Source of the DNA: Lasiodiplodia sp. COLG20
Lineage: Eukaryota > Ascomycota > Dothideomycetes > Botryosphaeriales > Botryosphaeriaceae
Assembly (NCBI GenBank): GCA_009801085.1
Contig: VNWV01000022.1
Coordinates: forward strand, 124,001 to 188,000
Direction: 5' to 3'
Length of the DNA stretch: 64,000 nucleotides
A program made the position numbers and the translations under genes. The notes beneath the pieces were generated by a model that saw only the letters and a list, made by a program, of their open reading frames with translations, was not told the DNA's origin and searched no databases. Of the stretch, positions 21,949 to 35,600 are shown in pieces. The stretch's first letter is position 1, and every line of letters starts with the position of its first letter.

Positions 21949-23060
21949 ATGGTGGCCATAGCTAATACCCAAAGGGCAATCAAGATCCAAGCACCTGGCA
22001 AGGTGGCCCTCCAGGAAAATTGTCCAATTCCGGTTCCCGAAGCAGACGAGGTCTTGGTGAAAGTCGTCTGCGTGGCCCTCAATCCCGTCGACGCCAAATC
22101 TGCCGATCTTTCTCCAACTCCTGGGGCAACTTCAGGATGTGACTTTTCTGGAGAAGTTGTCAGCATTGGCGACAAAGTCAAGCAGTCCTTGTCGGTAGGA
22201 GACCGCGTCTCTGGCTGTGTCTTTGGAAACAATCCGGACGAGCTCCAAAACGGCGCGTTTGCTGAATATGTTGCCGTGCCTGGAGATTTGCTATTCAGAA
22301 TCCCCGACGGCATGTCTTTCCAGACAGCTGCTACCTTCGGCGTTGGACTTTCCACAGCGGGAATGGCGCTGTATCAGACCCTGAAGCTGCCTCTTCCAAA
22401 CACGCCAGCGAGCTCACCCCAGTTTGTCCTCGTGGCAGGTGGAGGAACCGCAACGGGGAGTCTGGCAATCCAATTGGCTAAGCTGTAAGTACAACTTCTA
22501 CCTCTTCAAGTGACCTTTTGCTGAGTTTGAATGCCAGCTCCGGAATGATCCCCATCGCAACTTGCTCACCACGCAGCTTTGAACGTGTAAAGGCACTGGG
22601 TGCAACAGAAGCATTTGACTATCATTCGCCAACCTGCGGTGCTGATATTCGAGAGTTCACCAAGAACACTCTCGAGTACGCTCTTGACTGCATCACCGAC
22701 ACCGGATCGATGAACATTTGCTACGCTGCTATCAGCAAGAGCGGCGGCAGATACGTCGCTCTCGACCCGTTTCCGATCCGCTCCCACACGAGGCGGAGCG
22801 TCGTTCCGGCGTGGATTGTGGCCTTTACCATCTTCAACAAACCAGTGAACTGGCAGAGGCCATTTAAGAGGGAAGCGCGGCCAAAGGACCGGGAGTTTGG
22901 AGAGGCTTGGTTTCAGACTGCGCAGAAGCTACTGGACGAAAATTTGGTCAAAGCACATCCTCAAGAGGAGAGGCTTGGAGGTCTGCAAGGCGTCATAGAT
23001 GGACTAGACGATGTGCGTAAGGGTCAGGTTTCGGGCGTAAAGCTGGTTTACAAGATTTGA
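21949..23060 (+). CDS. Trans-acting enoyl reductase (LovC-like MDR family)
   Basis: Two exons (21949-22484, 22538-23060; 53-nt intron) encode 352 aa, the usual LovC/TenC/CcsC length. The N-terminal GroES-like fold is seen in ALNPVDAKS and SGCDFSGEVVSIGDKV. The Rossmann loop is LVAGGGTATGSLAIQLAKL. Catalytic zinc ligands of alcohol dehydrogenases are not evident, as expected for the NADPH-dependent, zinc-free trans-ER branch. These enzymes act on ACP-bound enoyl chains of PKS-NRPSs whose own ER is inactive, setting alpha-methyl stereochemistry and saturation. It lies between two synthases that both lack an ER and is the only ER gene in view, so it may serve both. Confidence 0.94.
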
Positions 23061-23675
23061 TGTATTTGCGATGCCAATTTTCACAACTGTCTCAGAAAAC
23101 TGAGGAATTAACCTTTCCCGCCAATCTGATGAGCAGGTGCAATGAAACATTAGTTTAGCTGCGCCATGCTTGAAACAATCAATTTCATCACTAGACTTTG
23201 TTCAGTACTCTCAGCACCGTCAAGTAGTTAGGATAATTGGATCAGATATGGTTTAGCGTAGCCTGTTTCCCATAAAAGGTAGGTCGTCGTGTAGGCCCTT
23301 AGAGGGAGCAGTCCGTCGAGTTCAAACAGACTTCAAGTGGGGAACGTCGGAAGTCAATCAGCCCGAGCCTTGCTGATAGCAAGGCCCCAGACCCCAGAAA
23401 GTGCTAGTAAAGCGGGACATTGGCATAGCAAAATGGGTCGCAGATGCTGCAAGCGCAGCTCCGAATACCAAGCACCGAACCCCGACATCCCGAAACGCTT
23501 CGGTACTCGCCGCGCCGTTCCGTAGACACCAAGTCGAATTGACAAGTTCAGTACAAGCTCAATACATAGATTTAAGCCGATTGCGCGTCGCCTTGTTCTT
23601 CCGTAACCAATCTCGTTGACTCAACCCTTCCTTTTTCCGGGCGTCCTCAACGACTTGTCGCATCTGATCACCAAC
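23061..23675. promoter_or_regulatory. Promoter region of PKS-NRPS 2
   Basis: 615 bp between the ER stop and the synthase ATG. An inverted repeat CCGAA-N4-TTCGG lies at 23490-23503, about 170 bp before the ATG. There are no convincing coding sequences. An in-frame TTG at 23616 precedes the synthase but is not a credible start. Confidence 0.6.
23490..23503. promoter_or_regulatory. Inverted repeat CCGAAACGCTTCGG
   Basis: 5-bp arms with a 4-bp spacer, the same geometry as CCGGA-N4-TCCGG before PKS-NRPS 1. The consensus of the two is CCGRA-N4-TYCGG. Confidence 0.5.
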
Positions 23676-26600
23676 ATGGCCCCGACAAAAGAGCCAATCG
23701 CCATCATCGGCTCAGGTTGCCGTTTCCCTGGAGGGTCCAGCTCGCCCTCAAAACTTTGGAATCTACTGCGGAATCCGCGTGACGTTCTGCGCGAATTTCC
23801 TGAAGACAGATTACGACTACCAAACTTCTACAACAAGAATGGAGAGCACCATGGCAGCACGGATGTCAAGAATAAGGGATATCTCTTAGCCGAAGACGAC
23901 GCCCACCGTGTCTTCGATGCGCCGTTCTTCAACATCAACCCTCTAGAGGCGGAGGGCATGGATCCAGCCCAGCGTATTCTCCTCGAAGTAGTTTACGAGG
24001 CCCTTGAATCCGCTGGATACACGATCGAGGAGATGCAGGGTACTCTCACATCTGTCTACGTCGGCCTTATGACTGCCGATTGGTGGGATCTGCAGATGAG
24101 GGATACCGAGACGATCGCGACGTATGCCGCAACAGGAACAGCGAGAAGCATTATCTCCAACCGTATCTCATACTATTTCGACCTCAAGGGTGCTTCTATG
24201 ACTATCGACACGGCATGCTCCAGCTCACTCGTCGCCCTTCACCAGGCCGTCCAGAGCTTGCGGAACGGCGAATCCACCACCGCCATTGTTGCTGGAGCCA
24301 ACATGCTGCTTGACCCTGCCATGTATATCGCCGAGTCGAACCTCCACATGCTTTCTCCCGAGTCTCGCTCACGAATGTGGGACAAATCCGCAGACGGCTA
24401 CGCGAGAGGTGAAGGATGTGCGGCAGTTTTTCTAAAGCCGTTGAGCAAAGCTATCGCCGATGGTGATCATATCGAGTGCGTCGTCAGGGAAACTGGAGTC
24501 AACTCTGACGGACGCACCAAGGGTATCACGATGCCCAGTGCTACAGCTCAGGCGGCACTGATCAAGGCGACCTACCGCAATGCTGGTCTCGATCCGCTCG
24601 TCGATCGCTGCCAGTATTTCGAGTGCCATGGAACCGGAACCGCAGCGGGAGATCCTATCGAGGCGCAGGCCATCTCGGAGGCTTTCTTCCCGCAGGGACA
24701 ATCGAATGACCGCATGTATGTTGGGTCCATCAAGACAGTCGTAGGCCACTTGGAGGGATGTGCTGGCTTGGCTGGTCTTCTGAAAGCATCATTGGCAGTC
24801 CAGAACGGGACTGTGCCGCCAAATATGCTATTCAACGAGCTCAACCCAGCAATCGAACCTTACTACAAGAACCTCAAAATACTTCAATCTTCCATCCCAT
24901 GGCCGGAAGTCGACGGACCCCGTCGTGCCAGTGTCAACAGCTTCGGCTTTGGAGGCACCAACGCTCACGCAATTATAGAGAATTATGAGCCGGAGAGAAA
25001 CGCGGAAACGCCAGCCAGGGATCACTTCCGCGGTCCTCTTGTCTTCTCAGCTCGTTCCGAGTCATCCATTCTCTCCAGTATCCGGGAGTACGCCCAATAC
25101 ATCAAGTCGAACCCCACCGTGGATCTCGAAGACCTGGCCTGGGTTCTGCAGGAGAAACGCGGAACATTCCCCGTCAAGCACTTCTTTTCGGGATCCACCC
25201 GGGACAGATTACTCTCGTTTATGGACAGCTTTCTCGAGACGGCCGACTCTGGTTCAGTGAGCAGCCTGGTAACGCGGGCACAGCTGCGTTACCCCGACGA
25301 GGTCCCCGGCATCCTCGGCGTCTTCACTGGCCAAGGCGCTCAGTGGGCTACGATGGGCACCGCGCTGATCCAACGGTGCAAGCTCTTCCGCGAGTCCATC
25401 GAGCGCAGTGAGGCTGCCCTGGCCGCACTGCCGGATCCCCCCGCCTGGTCGTTGAAGGCAGAGCTTCTGGCAGGCAAAGAGACGTCTCGGATTGCCGAAG
25501 CGGCTCTAAGCCAGCCGCTCTGCACGGCGTTGCAAATCGCCATGGTGGACCTTGTCACGGCGTCCGGAGTGAAGCTGGACGCTGTGGTAGGTCATTCCTC
25601 TGGCGAGATCGCCGCCGTCTACGCTGCCGGTATCATCTCTGCCGCAGATGCTATGGCTATCGCTTACTACAGAGGCTTCCATGCGAAATTGGCGCAAGGG
25701 AGGGATGGAAAGAAGGGAGGCATGATGGCGGTCGGTCTTTCCTACGAGGCGGCGCTTGCTTTCTGCGCAGGATACGATGGCCGCATCAGCTTGGCAGCCA
25801 GTAACTCACCATCAAGCGTGACTCTATCCGGAGACCTTGATGCCATCGAGGAGGCCAAGGCGTACTTCGACGAGCAGAAAACATTCGCCAGGCAGCTACA
25901 GGTGGACACTGCTTATCACTCGTACCACATGCTCCCGTGTGCAGAGCCATACTTGAAGTCGCTTAAGGCCTGCAACATCAAGATCCACAAACCCAGGTCG
26001 GATCGTGCCTGCGTCTGGTCATCCAGCGTGCGCGCAGACACGGAACTTCTCGAGGGTGATCTTCAGGCACTCGCAGGGCAGTACTGGGTGGACAACATGG
26101 TACAGCCCGTGTTGTTTTCCCAGGCACTGGAGTGCTCGCTGTGGAACGGCGGCCCCTTCGAGATGGTTGTCGAGCTTGGTCCGCACCCGGCTTTGAAGGG
26201 CCCCGGCACCCAAGTGCTGAAGTCTGTTCTCGGCTCCGCTCCGCCATACATGGGTTTCATGAGACGCGGCGATGACGAGGTCGAGGCGTTTTCTGGTGGC
26301 CTGGGCTTCCTCTGGTCCTCGCTTGGGCCCTCGTTCGTCGACTTTGACGGTTACCGCAACGCCTTCAACGACTCGAAGCCCAAGATGCTCAAGGACCTTC
26401 CTTCGTACGCCTGGGATCATGACAAAACCTACTGGAAAGAAGGCCGCATTTCCCGCAACTATCGCCTGCGCAAGAGCACTCCTCACGAGCTGCTGGGACG
26501 CAGGGTTCCGGATGATTCTGACTATGAGATGCGCTGGCGTAACATCGTCCGGATCAATGAGATGCCTTGGATCCGCGGCCACGAGTTCCAGGGCCAAGTC

Positions 26601-29600
26601 CTCTTTCCTGCTGCAGCATATGTCGCAATGGCTTTCGAAGCGTCGAAGACTCTGGCGGGCGACCGTCCCGTCCGGCTTTTCGAACTGCGAGACATCTCCA
26701 TCAGAAAAGCGTTGGTTATGGACGAGGGCTCATCGGGCGTTGAGACCGTCTTCACGGTGAAGCTGCTGAACACGGAGTTTGGCACTGGAGCCAAGGACGT
26801 CCTGGAAGCAGAGTTCTCCGGCTACACCTGCGCCGACGAGGCAGCAGGCGTCCTGGAGAAGACAGCGTGCGGTCGCATCTTGGTGCATCTCGGCGAGCGT
26901 GATGGCAATGAACTCCCTCCTGTGACCCCAGCTCGACCTCACCTTGCCCCAGTCGACCTAGAAAGGTTCTACTCCTCCATCGCCAAGTTGGGGCTCAACT
27001 ACCAGGGATTGTTCCAAGGGTTGACGCATGCTGAGCGGACACTGGGCTATTCGAGAGCTGCTGCCACGTGGAATGAGCACGGAATGGGCGCCGACTACAT
27101 AGTACATCCGGCCTTTTTGGATGTTGTGTTCCAGGCCATTTTCGTCGCTCTCACCTCGCCCGCGACGACCGGCGCTCTCTGGACCCCCTACCTGCCCATT
27201 GCTCTCCACCGTATCGTCGTGGATCCTTCTCAGGTCCATGACTATTCCCTCCCCGAGGTCAAGGCTGAAATGGACGCTTTCATTACGCAGGCGTCTTCTT
27301 CTTCAGTTACCGGCGATGTCCAACTGCTCAACCCCGCCGGCACACACACCAGCATCCTTGTCGAGGGCCTGTTTTTGAAGTCCATTTCTGAGCCCACCCC
27401 CGCAACCGACCGGCTTCTCTTCTCCCAGACGGTCTGGGATGCAGATATCGCCAGCGGTCCGGTAGATGTGGATGAGGGAGAAGAGGACTCGGAGGAACGC
27501 GAGATGATCCATGCCATCGAGAGGCTAGCCTTGTTTCACTTCCGGAATCTCGTTGATACGATCCCGGCTGAAGAGGTCAAAACATTCACCTGGTACCACC
27601 AGCGACTGTTCGAGGCGATACATGCCAATCTGGACGCAATTCGCAGCGGCCAGAATGCTGTCATTGAGCAAGCCTGGCTAAGCGACACGCGCGAGACTAT
27701 CGACGGCTTGCGTGCCAAGTTTCCGGGTCAAATTGACTTGGAGTTGATGCATGCCATCAGTGAGAACCTCGTATCGGTCGTTCGTGGAGAGACGCAAATC
27801 TTGGAGGTGATGCTTGAGAACGACATGTTGAACCGCTTCTACATGGAGGGCCGAGGGTTCCGGAAGCTCAACGATTACATTGCAAGAGTAGTTCAGCAGA
27901 TCTCGCATAAACACCCTCGAGCTAAAATTCTTGAGATCGGCGCAGGTACTGGTGGTACGACTCGTAATATCTTCGACACTATCGGCTCGACTTACTCGTC
28001 CTACACTTACACCGATATCTCGTCTGGATTCTTCGAGAAGGCGGCTGAGAAGTTCCACGACCATGTCAACAAGATGACATTCAAGGTACTGGACATTGAA
28101 AAAGACGTTTCGGAGCAGGGGTACGAGGAGGGCGGCTATGACGTTATCATTGCTGCCAACGTTTTGCATGCTACTCGCAACCTTGCTGAAACAATGCAGC
28201 ACACCAGAGCTCTTCTCAAGCCAGGCGGATATTTCATTTTGATGGAAGTCACTGGCGACCTGCTCAGGAATCCGTTCGTTATGGGAGCCCTTCCTGGTTG
28301 GTGGCTGGGTGCTGAAGAAGGCCGTCGCCTTAGCCCTGGCATTTCGACGGTCGAGTGGGACGAGCTTATGCAGAGCACCAGCTTCTCAGGTGTCAATGCT
28401 GTACTTCACGACTTCCCAGACCCGACGAGACACTCCTGTTCGGTCATGATCAGTCAAGCGGTTGACGACAAGTTCAGTCTTCTCCGTGAACCGTTGTCTG
28501 CGGTGAATACATTCTCCGAAGAGGATCAAAATCTCCTCATCATCGGTGGAAAGACGCTGGCTGTCTCAAAACTGGTACGCGACACTCAGAAGCTGCTCTC
28601 ACCGTGGAAGAAACGAACAACTGTGGTCAGCAACATTGATGCAGTGAACATCGAGAAGCTGGCTCCGAGGACGTCTGTGATCTGTCTCACGGAGCTGGAT
28701 AAGCCCCTTTTCTCAGAAACGATGAGCCAGGCGCGGCTGACCAAGCTGCAAGAGCTATTCATCAGCGCCAAGAGCGTTTTGTGGATCACCAGCGGCTGCC
28801 ACAAGGAGAGCCCAATTTCCAACATGGCTGTCGGCATTGGTCGTGCTCTCATCACCGAGTTGCCTCATCTTACGCTTCAGTTCGTGGATGCGAAGGTGTC
28901 CAGCCTCACGCCGACTCTGCTGGTCGAGTCGCTCCTTCGCCTCATGATGGTCGGATCGCCCGAGTTTTCAGAACACAAGATGCTCTGGGCGACTGAGCCG
29001 GAAGTCAAGATTGACGACGACACTGTTCTCATCCCTCGCATTGTTCCTGACAAGGCCATTAATGACCGGTTCAATGCATCTCGCCGTCAAGTCAGCAAAC
29101 AGGTGAAGAAGGAACAGGCCCGTGTCGAGGTCGTAGCTTCGGGCCCGGAGGAGCCGCTGACTCTGGTTGAGACCACAGCAACGGCGGATGATGAGAAGTC
29201 TCTTGTTGATGTGAAATTCTCAACGGCAATCGGAAAATACTGCATTCTCTCTCTCGGCAGCGTGTCGGGTAGCCCCGCTCTCGCACTCGTCGCCTCCGAT
29301 GCCAATACTTCGTCCGTCAGCGTCCCTGAAGCCAACATCATCCCCATTCCGGATGGTCCTCAGGCTGCTCCAGACATGCTTTTAGATGTAGCGAGCCATG
29401 TGCTTGCAATTGAGCTTCTCAAGCCCATCACACCCCACAGTTCTGCTCTTGTCTACGAGCCCCCCGAGAAACTCGCCGCAGCCCTTACGTATCATGCAAA
29501 GGCCAAGGACATCAACGTGGTTTTTGCGACGACAACGGTGGCTCATGGGAAGGATGGATGGGTAGCCCTTCACCCCCAGGCGACCGAGCGTGCCCTCCGC

Positions 29601-32600
29601 AACCTCATTCCCCGGAATACTTCATGCCTGATTCATCTCGGTTCCAAGCCCATCACCACATTGGCATCGATCTTGCCTCGCGACGCCCGCTCGTATGCAT
29701 TCGATCCAGTCAACGGCACAATCCCTCTTCCGGACAAGGAAACACTCTCGGCTGCCTTCAATGCCGCCGTAGCAGCTTCACTGGGCAACTCAGGCGCATC
29801 GACCGTCAGTGTTCAAGATCTGACAGGAGCACCGCCGGCACAGAAGGCCTATCCCAATGTCGTTGACTGGACCGAGCCCGAGTTGACCGTGACTGTGAGG
29901 CCCCTCAACCCAGCAGGTCTCTTCCGCTCCGATAAGACATATCTGATGGTTGGTATGACCGGGGAAATGGGACGCTCTCTTTGCCGCTGGATGGTAACCC
30001 ACGGTGCCCGCTACATTGTCCTCACAAGCCGGAGCGCCCATGTTGATGCTGCCTGGCTGGAAGAGATGTCTACTCTTGGCGCAACTGTCAAAGTCTACAA
30101 GATGGATGTGTCCGATAGAGCCTCCGTTCGCTCCGTCCATGCCGCCATCTGCGAAGACCTCCCCCCGATTGCCGGTGTCTGCAACGCCGCCATGGTTCTG
30201 ATCGACAAGCTCTTTGTGGACATGAGTGCCGAAAACGTCAACGATGTCCTGGGTCCCAAAGTTGAGGGGTCGAAAATTTTAGACGAGGTGTTCAACGAGA
30301 ACGGGCCGGATCTGGACTTCTTCGTACTTTTCTCGTCGCTCGCCAGTATCTTCGGTAACGCCGGCCAGTCAAACTACCATGCCGCGAACTTGTTCATGAC
30401 GTCCCTCGCCGCCCAGCGTAGGTCTAGAGGGCTTGCGGCCTCGGTCATGCACATCGGTATGGTTGCCGACGTTGGATATGTTGCCAGGACTGGCCGCCAC
30501 ATAGAAGACCACCTCCGCAAGCTCCTCTTCCACCCCATGTCTGAAACTGACGTTCAGCATCTCTTTGCGGAAGCGGTGAGAAGTAGTCGCCCTGATGCCG
30601 ATGGTAACTGGAGCATTGTTTCTGGTATTGAGCCATTCCTCGACACCCCCGACGCGCAATCGAAGCCGCCGTTCTACTCAAACCCACGCTTTGCGCACTG
30701 CATCCACGAAGAGAACACGGCCAAGGAACAGAAGCAGTCGGGCGCTGCGGCCAAGGACATCAAGCAGCAACTCGAGACCGCAGGCTCGGAGGAGGATGCC
30801 GCTGCTGCCATTCAGGAAGCATTTGCTGCTAAGCTGGAGATGATGCTACAGATGGCACCCAACACGGTCAATGTCAATGTTCCTCTGCTTGACCTGGGCA
30901 CGGACTCGCTTTTGGCTGTGGAGATTAGGACCTGGTTCCTGAAGACGATCCACGTCGACATCCCTGTACTGAAAGTTCTGAGCGGTGATACCGTGGGTGC
31001 TATTTGCACGGATGCTGCAAGAAAGTACTTGGCCGCAAGGCCTGCAAAGGAGACCAAGTCGGCACCGCCCACCGGCGAGCCGCTCGCGAATGGTCTCGAA
31101 GAGAACGAGATCACAAAGGCGGCAGAGGAGCAGGTAACGAACAACAGGAGCCCCGCTATCTCTGTAGCTGAGTCTGATTCAAGCAGCGCTAAGGATGAAA
31201 GTCTTGCTTCCGAAGCTCCGTCATCAAAGACGTCTGACATCACCCGGATCACCTCGCCATCTTCAGGAGATACTCTCACACCGGCAGAACTTTCCAGCTC
31301 CGTTAGCATCTCAAGAGTATCCACTCCAGTTTCGGATCTCTCAGACGCTACTCCTCTACCAACGCGCGAGTTGACATTCAAGAAGAAGGGGAAGCTGTCC
31401 CATGCCCAGTCTCGTCTCTTCTTCCTGAAGACCTTCGTGGAAGATCCGACGACTTATAATTGCACGGCTCTGTATCAAGTTCAGGGCGACCTCAAGATCA
31501 TGCGACTCCGTCGTGCTCTGGCTGAAGTCATTGCCCAGCATGAATCTCTTCGAACTGCGTTTTATGCAGACCCCGCAACTGGCGAGCCAACCCAAGGAGT
31601 ATTCGCATCACAGCCAAATTGCCTCAAGGTCATCGAAAATGCTGACGAGGATACGGTCAAGCATGAGTTCGATCTGCTAAGAAACACTGCCTGGGACCTT
31701 GAGCAAGGAATCACTTTCGGCGCCACTGTTGTTTCACAATCATCAGGAGTACATTCCATCATGTTTGGCTACCACCACATTATCATGGACGGAGTCAGCT
31801 GGTTCCTGTTTCTTCGTGATCTTGCTCGGGCGTATGCGCTGCAACCTCTCTCGCCGGTCACCAAGCACTACGTCGAATTCGCGGAGGAGCAAACAAAGTC
31901 TATTCAGGAAGGCAAGCTCGCCGAATCAATTTCGTTCTGGAAGAGCGAGTTTGTTCAATTGCCCGAACCCATTCCTCTCTTGCCTATTTCCCGACTCAAG
32001 GCACGATGGGGCGCCGGAAGTTACCGGAGCCACAACATCAGCAGGGAGGTTGATGCAACGTCAAATGCGCGCATTAAAGATGCCAGCCGAGCTCTGGGAG
32101 TCTCTCCATTCCACCTACACATGGCCATCATCCAGGCGCTTTTCGCCAAGTTCCTCGGTGTGAATGACTTGTGTATAGGTGTTACCGACGCCAACAGGAC
32201 AGATGACAACCTCTCGGATACAGTGGGATTCTTTCTCAATTTGTTGCCCGTTCGTTTCTCCATCGACCATAGCAAACCTTTCTCCGAGCTGGCCAAGCGC
32301 ACTTCCAAGAAAATCTTCAGTGCGCTAGCGCATTCGAGCGTTCCATTCGATCTCATCCTGGACGAGCTCAACGTAGCCCGATCTCAGTCGTACAGTCCAC
32401 TGTTCCAGATCGCCGTCAACTACCGCATGAATGACCTTCTCACGCTGCCATTCGGAGACTGCGAACTTCTTTTCAAGGCTGCCGAGGATGCCAGGAACCC
32501 ATATGACCTCAGTTTCAATATCACGCAATCTGCTAGCGGCTCATGTCTGCTGGACGTGACTTGCAGAGATGATCTGTATACTGCAGAGGCAGGAGAAGTC

Positions 32601-35600
32601 TTGATGGATACCTATGTCCATCTTCTCAAGTCGTTCCCTGAGGATACGACTCTGACAGTCGATTCCTGTTCTTTGTTTGACAAGAACAGTGTAACCCAAG
32701 GCGCCTCAGTCGGAAAAGGCCCTCGAATCTCTCCTGAGTGGCCGGAGACACTGACACAACGATTTCAAACGATAGCTCACAAACATGCGGACGCCATTGC
32801 CATCAACGATGAGAGTGGCAACACAACTTACCAGCAGCTAGCGAACAAGGCTGACAAGATTGCTGCTCATCTCTTGGAGCAGGGCATTGAGAGTGGCTCA
32901 GCGATTGCGGTCTTGTGCCAGCCTTCCTCAGACCTCATTGCAAGCATGCTGGCAATCATTCGTATTGGCTGCGTGTATGTGCCATTGGATCTGAGCCTTC
33001 CGCAAGCCAGACACGTTGCTATGCTTGACAGTTGCATGCCGGCCTTGATCCTGTCTGACACACACACGCTCGAGCGCGCCCAGTCAACAGCTGGTAATTT
33101 GGGCACCATCAACGTCTCAGAGCTACCTGAAATAGATGCGTCGTCAATTCAGGACCTTCCCCTTCCAAACCCTTCTTCGGCTGCATTCCTGCTTTTCACA
33201 AGTGGAACGACTGGAACACCCAAAGGTATTCGGATTCCACAAAGAGGTCTTGCAAATTACTGCGAAGTAGCTTCCAGGGCCATTTCGGTTACTGCACAAG
33301 ATTCAATGATGCTCCAGGCTTCTTTCGGCTTCGACATGTCTTTTGTGGAAATATTCGTCCCGCTCGGAAATGGCGGAACTGCCGTTATCGTTCCACAAGC
33401 CGCCCGCGGCGACCCAGTTGCCATTGTGGAATTGATACAAAAGGCAAACGTCACTCTTACATTCGCCACGCCTTCCGAGTACGTCATGATACTCGAGTCT
33501 GGCAGCCAGTCACTCAAAGCGTGCTCGGCATGGCGCCATGCCTTCACGGGAGGCGAAGCAATCACGGAACGAGTGAAGCAGGCCTTCCGCGCTTTTGGTC
33601 ATCCCGGCCTCACCCTTAGCAACTGGTATGGTCCAACGGAGGGCTCTGTCGCATGTACATTCGAGCACGTGGACCTTGCTTCCACCACCTCGGCCACTGT
33701 TGGCGAATACACGTCCATCGGCAAGCCACTGCCCAACTGCTCCGTGTACATTCTTGATCCAACCGGAAGTCCTCTCCCCGTCGGCATTCCCGGCGAAATC
33801 TGCATTGGTGGTGCCGGCGTCGTCCTCGGATACGTGAACCTGCCCGAGCAGACGGCTGCGAAGTTCTGTTCGGACCCTTTCGCAGGACCAGAGGACGTTG
33901 CAAGGGGGTGGACTACCCTATACAAGACGGGTGACAAAGGGCGCCTGCAGAAGGACGGATCTGTCGTTTTCATGGGACGTATCGACGGCGACACTCAAGT
34001 CAAGCTCCGTGGTCTACGCATCGAATTGGGTGACGTAGAGAATGCCCTTCTCAAAGCTGCTCCAGCACATCTTTCCAGCGCCGTCGTGTCGGTGAGAGGA
34101 GATCCCGAAATGCTCGTCGCGCACGTGGTCTTCGCGCCCGGCAAGACGTTGGGCGGCAGCGAGCTCCAGCAGCTTGCCGCCAATCTTCCCGTGCCCCAGT
34201 ACATGCGGCCCGCTTTGGTGATTCCGCTGGAGCGTCTTCCGGTCACAGCCAACGCGAAGGTGGATAGGAAGGCAGTCGAAGCCCTTCCTCTTCCTGAGCT
34301 CACTGCGGAGGTTGCAGGGAATGCAAGCCTGACGCTGTCTCAGTCCCGGCTGGCACGGTTGTGGAAACGCATATTGCCGAAGGGTGCTGTTCTCGAAGCC
34401 ACTTCCGACTTCTTCATTGCTGGTGGCAACTCGCTCTTGCTTGTCAAGCTCCAGCGAGCCATCAAAGAGGAGTACGGGCTCTCGTTGCGGATAACCAAAC
34501 TCTACACATCCAGCACACTGGAAAGCATGACCCACTTGGTTACCGCCCAACAAGAAGAGCAGCCACGCGACGAGCAAGTCGACTGGGACGCCGAAACATC
34601 CGTGCCCGAATCAGCAACCCTAATCCCCAACCCCCCATGCTCACGCCGGCGCCTCCGATCCCAAGACAAAGAAGTCCTCCTAACCGGCGCCCTCTCCTTC
34701 TTCGGCTCCACTCTCCTCACCTCCCTCCTCGCCGAACCCCGCATCGCAAAGATCCACCTCCTCGCCATCGACCCGGACGCCGCGCAATCCGCCCTCCCCA
34801 CCTCCCCCAAGCTCGTCATCTACCCGGGCACCCTCGCCCACCCCACCCTCGGCCTCTCCCCAGCCGACATCACCACGCTGCAGTCCACAATCGACCTCAT
34901 CATCCACGCCGGCTCCTTCGGCCACTGCATGCACAACTACTCGTCCGTCCGCCCCCACAACGTCGGCGCGACCCGCTTCATCGCCGAGCAGCTCGCCCTG
35001 CCGCACCTGGTCCCGATCCACTTCCTGTCCTCGAACCGCGTCCCCCTGCTCGCCTCTTCTTCCACCGACACGACTGACGCCGGCACGACCGCCGCCGCCG
35101 CCGTGCCCGCGCACCTGCACCCGCCCGCCGACGGCTCCGAGGGCCTGACGGCCAGCAAGTGGGCTTGCGAGCGCGTGCTGGCCACGCTCGCCGCGCGCAC
35201 GGGGTTGCCGGTCCGCGTGCACCGCGCGTGCGCGCTGGTCGGTGACGGCGCGCCGGCGGACGACGCGCTGAACGCGCTGCTACGGTACTCGGCGCTGCTG
35301 CGGGCGGTGCCGCGGTTCGAGCGGTTTGGGGGTTACTTCGATTATAGGGATGTGGGGGAGGTGGCGGGGGAGTTCAAGGAGGTTGCGCTGGGTGGAGGAG
35401 AAGGCGAGGTGCTGAGGTTCTATCACCATTCGAGCGGGAGGAAGGTGCCTGTGCAGGAGTTGCGGAAGCATTTGGAGGAAAGAGAGGGGGTTGCGTTTGA
35501 GGAGGTTGAGGTGAAGGAGTGGATTGAGAGGGCGAAGGGGAGGGGGATTGAGGTGTTGGTTACGAATTATTTGGAGATGGTTCTGGGCAGGGGTGAGAGG

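Noticed and set aside
23616..23675. Upstream extension of PKS-NRPS 2 by 20 residues
   Set aside because: It begins at a TTG; the ATG at 23676 directly precedes the KS domain start.
34361..35077. 238-aa overlapping frame in the T/R* region of PKS-NRPS 2
   Set aside because: Arg/Pro-rich shadow frame over a conserved synthase domain.
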